Source: an uncultured Actinomycetes bacterium (GTDB lineage Bacteria > Actinomycetota > Thermoleophilia > Gaiellales > F1-60-MAGs149). From it: a DNA stretch of 10,120 bases. The first letter of the stretch is position 1; each line of letters starts with the position of its first letter. The stretch is taken from the NCBI GenBank assembly GCA_903960645.1, contig CAJCBN010000322.1, forward strand, positions 1 through 10,120, written 5' to 3'. Shown in pieces: positions 8,429 to 10,120 of this stretch. Under the pieces are notes generated by a model. It made no database searches. It saw only the letters and a program-made list of their open reading frames with translations, and was not told the origin of the DNA. The position numbers and the translations under genes are program-made.

Positions 8429-8434
8429 TACCAT
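8429..8434 (+). promoter_or_regulatory. Candidate -10 element before the Wzy_C gene
   Basis: TACCAT ends 7 bases before the GTG start at 8442, within the 35-base gap. No Shine-Dalgarno is visible, so a leaderless start is possible. No -35 is recognisable, and co-transcription with the upstream gene is equally likely. Confidence 0.28.
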
Positions 8435-8441
8435 CCGGTCT

Positions 8442-10120
8442 GTGCGCCCGCTGCCCCGACTGAGCCCGACTGCTGCCGTGCTGCTGGCCGTGCCGGCCGT
8501 GCTGGTCGCGATCTGGGGCGTGCTCTTCGGCGCCGGGGGCATCGCACCGGGTGCCACCGAGCTGATCGCCGCCGGTACCGCGCTGCCCGCCGGCGTGGCC
8601 CTCGGCCTGATGGCCTGTGGCCGCTGGCCGTTCGTCCTGCCGAACCCGGCGAGCCTCGTCGCGGCAGGTGGCCTCGCGCTCTTCGCCGTCGTGGCCGCCC
8701 TCTCCGGTTTCTGGTCGCTGTCGCCCGCCCAGTCCGTGTCGACGGCCATCCTCGCCTCCGGCTACCTCGGCGCGCTCGCTCTCGGCCTGTTGCTCGGCCC
8801 GACGCTGCGACGCCCCGGCACGGTCTTCGCGACGGGCCTGACGGCGCTGGCCACCGTCGCCAGCACGTGGGCCCTGATCGCGCGCTCCTTCGGCGAGACC
8901 ACCGGCGTGCAGCTGAGCCCGCGCCTGTCTGGCACGTTGACGCTGCCGAACGCCCTGGCCGTGCTCGCCCTCATCGGCGTGTTCGGGGGCCTCGCGCTGG
9001 CCGCCCACCGCGATCTCCGCCTGCGCGCCCTCGGCGGGGCAATCGCCGCCGTCAACGCGCTGGCGCTGGTGCTGACCTCCTCGCGCTCCGGCCTTGGCCT
9101 GACGGTGATCGGGATCGTGATCCTGCTGCTGGTCCTGCCGACGCCGCCGCGCCTGCGCCTGTCCGGGCTCGTGGCAATCCTGCCCGCCATCGTGCTCGGC
9201 TTCCGGGCCGCCTCGTGGACGGCCTTCACCGCGCCGGAGCAGAGCGTGCAGGCGGCAGGCTGGCAGCTGGTCATCGCCACCGTGGTGGCGATCATCCTCG
9301 GGGCTGCGCTCGCGGCGTTCTTCCATCGGGTGATGCCCGGCAACGACCCGGCGGGCACCCCGCGCCGCGCGTCTCGGCGCACGCTCCTGATCGCCGTCGC
9401 CGGGCTCCTCCTGATGGCGATCGCGGTCATCGTCCGCGCCGGCGGTATCGGTGCCACCGTGGCCGCCATCCGCGCCGGCTTCACGAGCCCCGTCGGGCAG
9501 GCCGGCGTCCGCGTCGGCATCGGCTCGAACTACCGCGACCACTGGTGGGAGACGGCGTGGAACGGCTTCACCGCGGAGCCGCTGCTCGGGTGGGGGGCCG
9601 GCACCTTCCGTCTGCTCGAGCAGACGACGCGGAACCCAACGCAGGTGACGGACTCCGCGCATAACACCCTGCTCGAGGTGCTCGCGGGCGTCGGCCTGCT
9701 CGGCGGCCTGCCGTTCATCGCCGCGGGTATCGCCCTCGTCGTGATGGCGCTGCGCGCCCTGCGTCGGCCGCGGACGGGCGATGCCACCGGCGTCACCGTC
9801 GTCGTCGTCGCCAGCTTCGCCTTCCTCCTGCAGGGGCTGGTCGACGTCGACTGGAGCCTCGCCGCGATCGGCGTGGTGGTCTACGCCGCGATCGGCGCGA
9901 TCGCACCCGCCGATCGCCTGCAGACGCGCATCGCACCGGCCGGACGCGCCATCGCCGGCGTGCTCTGCATCGGCCTGATCGCCGCCGGCCTCCTGGCCCT
10001 GCCCTTCTGGCTCAGCGCGCGCCAGACGGTCGAGAGCCAGAACCTGATCGTCGAGGACCCGACCACGGCCCTCGCCCTCGCCGCCAGCGCGCACCGCTCC
10101 AACCCGCTCGCCGTGCCGCC
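8442..10120 (+). CDS. O-antigen ligase/polymerase-like (Wzy_C) membrane protein, 3' truncated by window
   Basis: Open from GTG 8442 to the window edge (559 complete codons, no stop). The protein is very hydrophobic with many transmembrane helices, starting with one at about residues 12-28. It carries features of the Wzy_C/O-antigen ligase superfamily: a LPNALA segment (N170), TSSRSG (R215), and, after a long extracytoplasmic loop with NYRDHWW (R365), the signature GWGAGTF (383-389) and HNTLLEVLAGVGLLGG (H407, N408). The family transfers or polymerises lipid-linked glycans outside the membrane. Beyond the last helix (about 525 on), a helical Ala-rich stretch with DPTTALALAASAHRSNPLA suggests the start of a TPR-like domain. 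Paired with an LytR_C protein just upstream, consistent with envelope glycan assembly. No alternative ATG start upstream is in frame. Ligase versus polymerase cannot be told. Confidence 0.88.
   Translation, partial: MRPLPRLSPTAAVLLAVPAVLVAIWGVLFGAGGIAPGATELIAAGTALPAGVALGLMACGRWPFVLPNPASLVAAGGLALFAVVAALSGFWSLSPAQSVSTAILASGYLGALALGLLLGPTLRRPGTVFATGLTALATVASTWALIARSFGETTGVQLSPRLSGTLTLPNALAVLALIGVFGGLALAAHRDLRLRALGGAIAAVNALALVLTSSRSGLGLTVIGIVILLLVLPTPPRLRLSGLVAILPAIVLGFRAASWTAFTAPEQSVQAAGWQLVIATVVAIILGAALAAFFHRVMPGNDPAGTPRRASRRTLLIAVAGLLLMAIAVIVRAGGIGATVAAIRAGFTSPVGQAGVRVGIGSNYRDHWWETAWNGFTAEPLLGWGAGTFRLLEQTTRNPTQVTDSAHNTLLEVLAGVGLLGGLPFIAAGIALVVMALRALRRPRTGDATGVTVVVVASFAFLLQGLVDVDWSLAAIGVVVYAAIGAIAPADRLQTRIAPAGRAIAGVLCIGLIAAGLLALPFWLSARQTVESQNLIVEDPTTALALAASAHRSNPLAVP

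Noticed and set aside
8403..10094. A 563-codon open frame on the minus strand
   Set aside because: It is antisense to the Wzy_C gene and is dominated by Arg/Asp/Glu/Gly/Ala, the composition of a GC-rich shadow frame. The plus-strand reading is a coherent membrane protein with family motifs.

Overview
The window is very GC-rich, with strong G/C preference at third codon positions and long antisense open frames that come from that bias. Gene content suggests a high-GC actinobacterium. The best guess, by inference, is a deep branch such as Thermoleophilia (Solirubrobacterales type). The reasons are a cellulase closely resembling the GH5_1 enzyme E1 of Acidothermus, a tmk-holB-ricT cluster (ricT is absent from most classical actinomycetes as far as I know), and terminators without U-tracts.

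Layout. (1) 1-2897, plus strand: a plant-polysaccharide block. It holds the 3' end of a secreted protein (Pro-Thr linker plus a CBM2-like domain), a strong hairpin terminator, a short leader, and a complete 723-aa secreted endo-beta-1,4-glucanase: signal peptide, GH5_1, PT linker, CBM2-like, PT linker, CBM2-like, basic tail. The two proteins share a nearly identical C-terminal module and an unusual Arg/Lys-rich tail, so their 3' ends are duplicated. (2) 2914-2944: a hairpin between convergent genes, probably a two-way terminator. (3) 2963-7795, minus strand: six genes in one direction, read as tmk > holB > ricT > universal stress protein > MFS transporter > RidA-like protein. tmk/holB and holB/ricT overlap by 4 bases (ATGA), showing translational coupling. 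The last three follow a 69-base gap and a very strong Shine-Dalgarno, so they may be a sub-operon or a continuation. (4) 7796-7875: a short divergent promoter region. (5) 7876-10120, plus strand: a single-pass membrane protein with an extracytoplasmic LytR_C domain, then a large multi-pass O-antigen ligase/polymerase-like (Wzy_C) protein that starts at a GTG and runs off the right end.

How it fits together. The left block is for outside-the-cell cellulose hydrolysis. The central block mixes housekeeping DNA replication genes (dTMP kinase, clamp-loader delta prime, RicT) with a stress/transport/metabolite-repair trio. The right block is cell-envelope glycan biology. I see no mobile elements, CRISPR arrays, tRNA or rRNA genes. 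The least ordinary part is the CBM2-like module plus basic tail shared by the two secreted proteins. I see no clear evidence of a wholly new defence or enzymatic system here.
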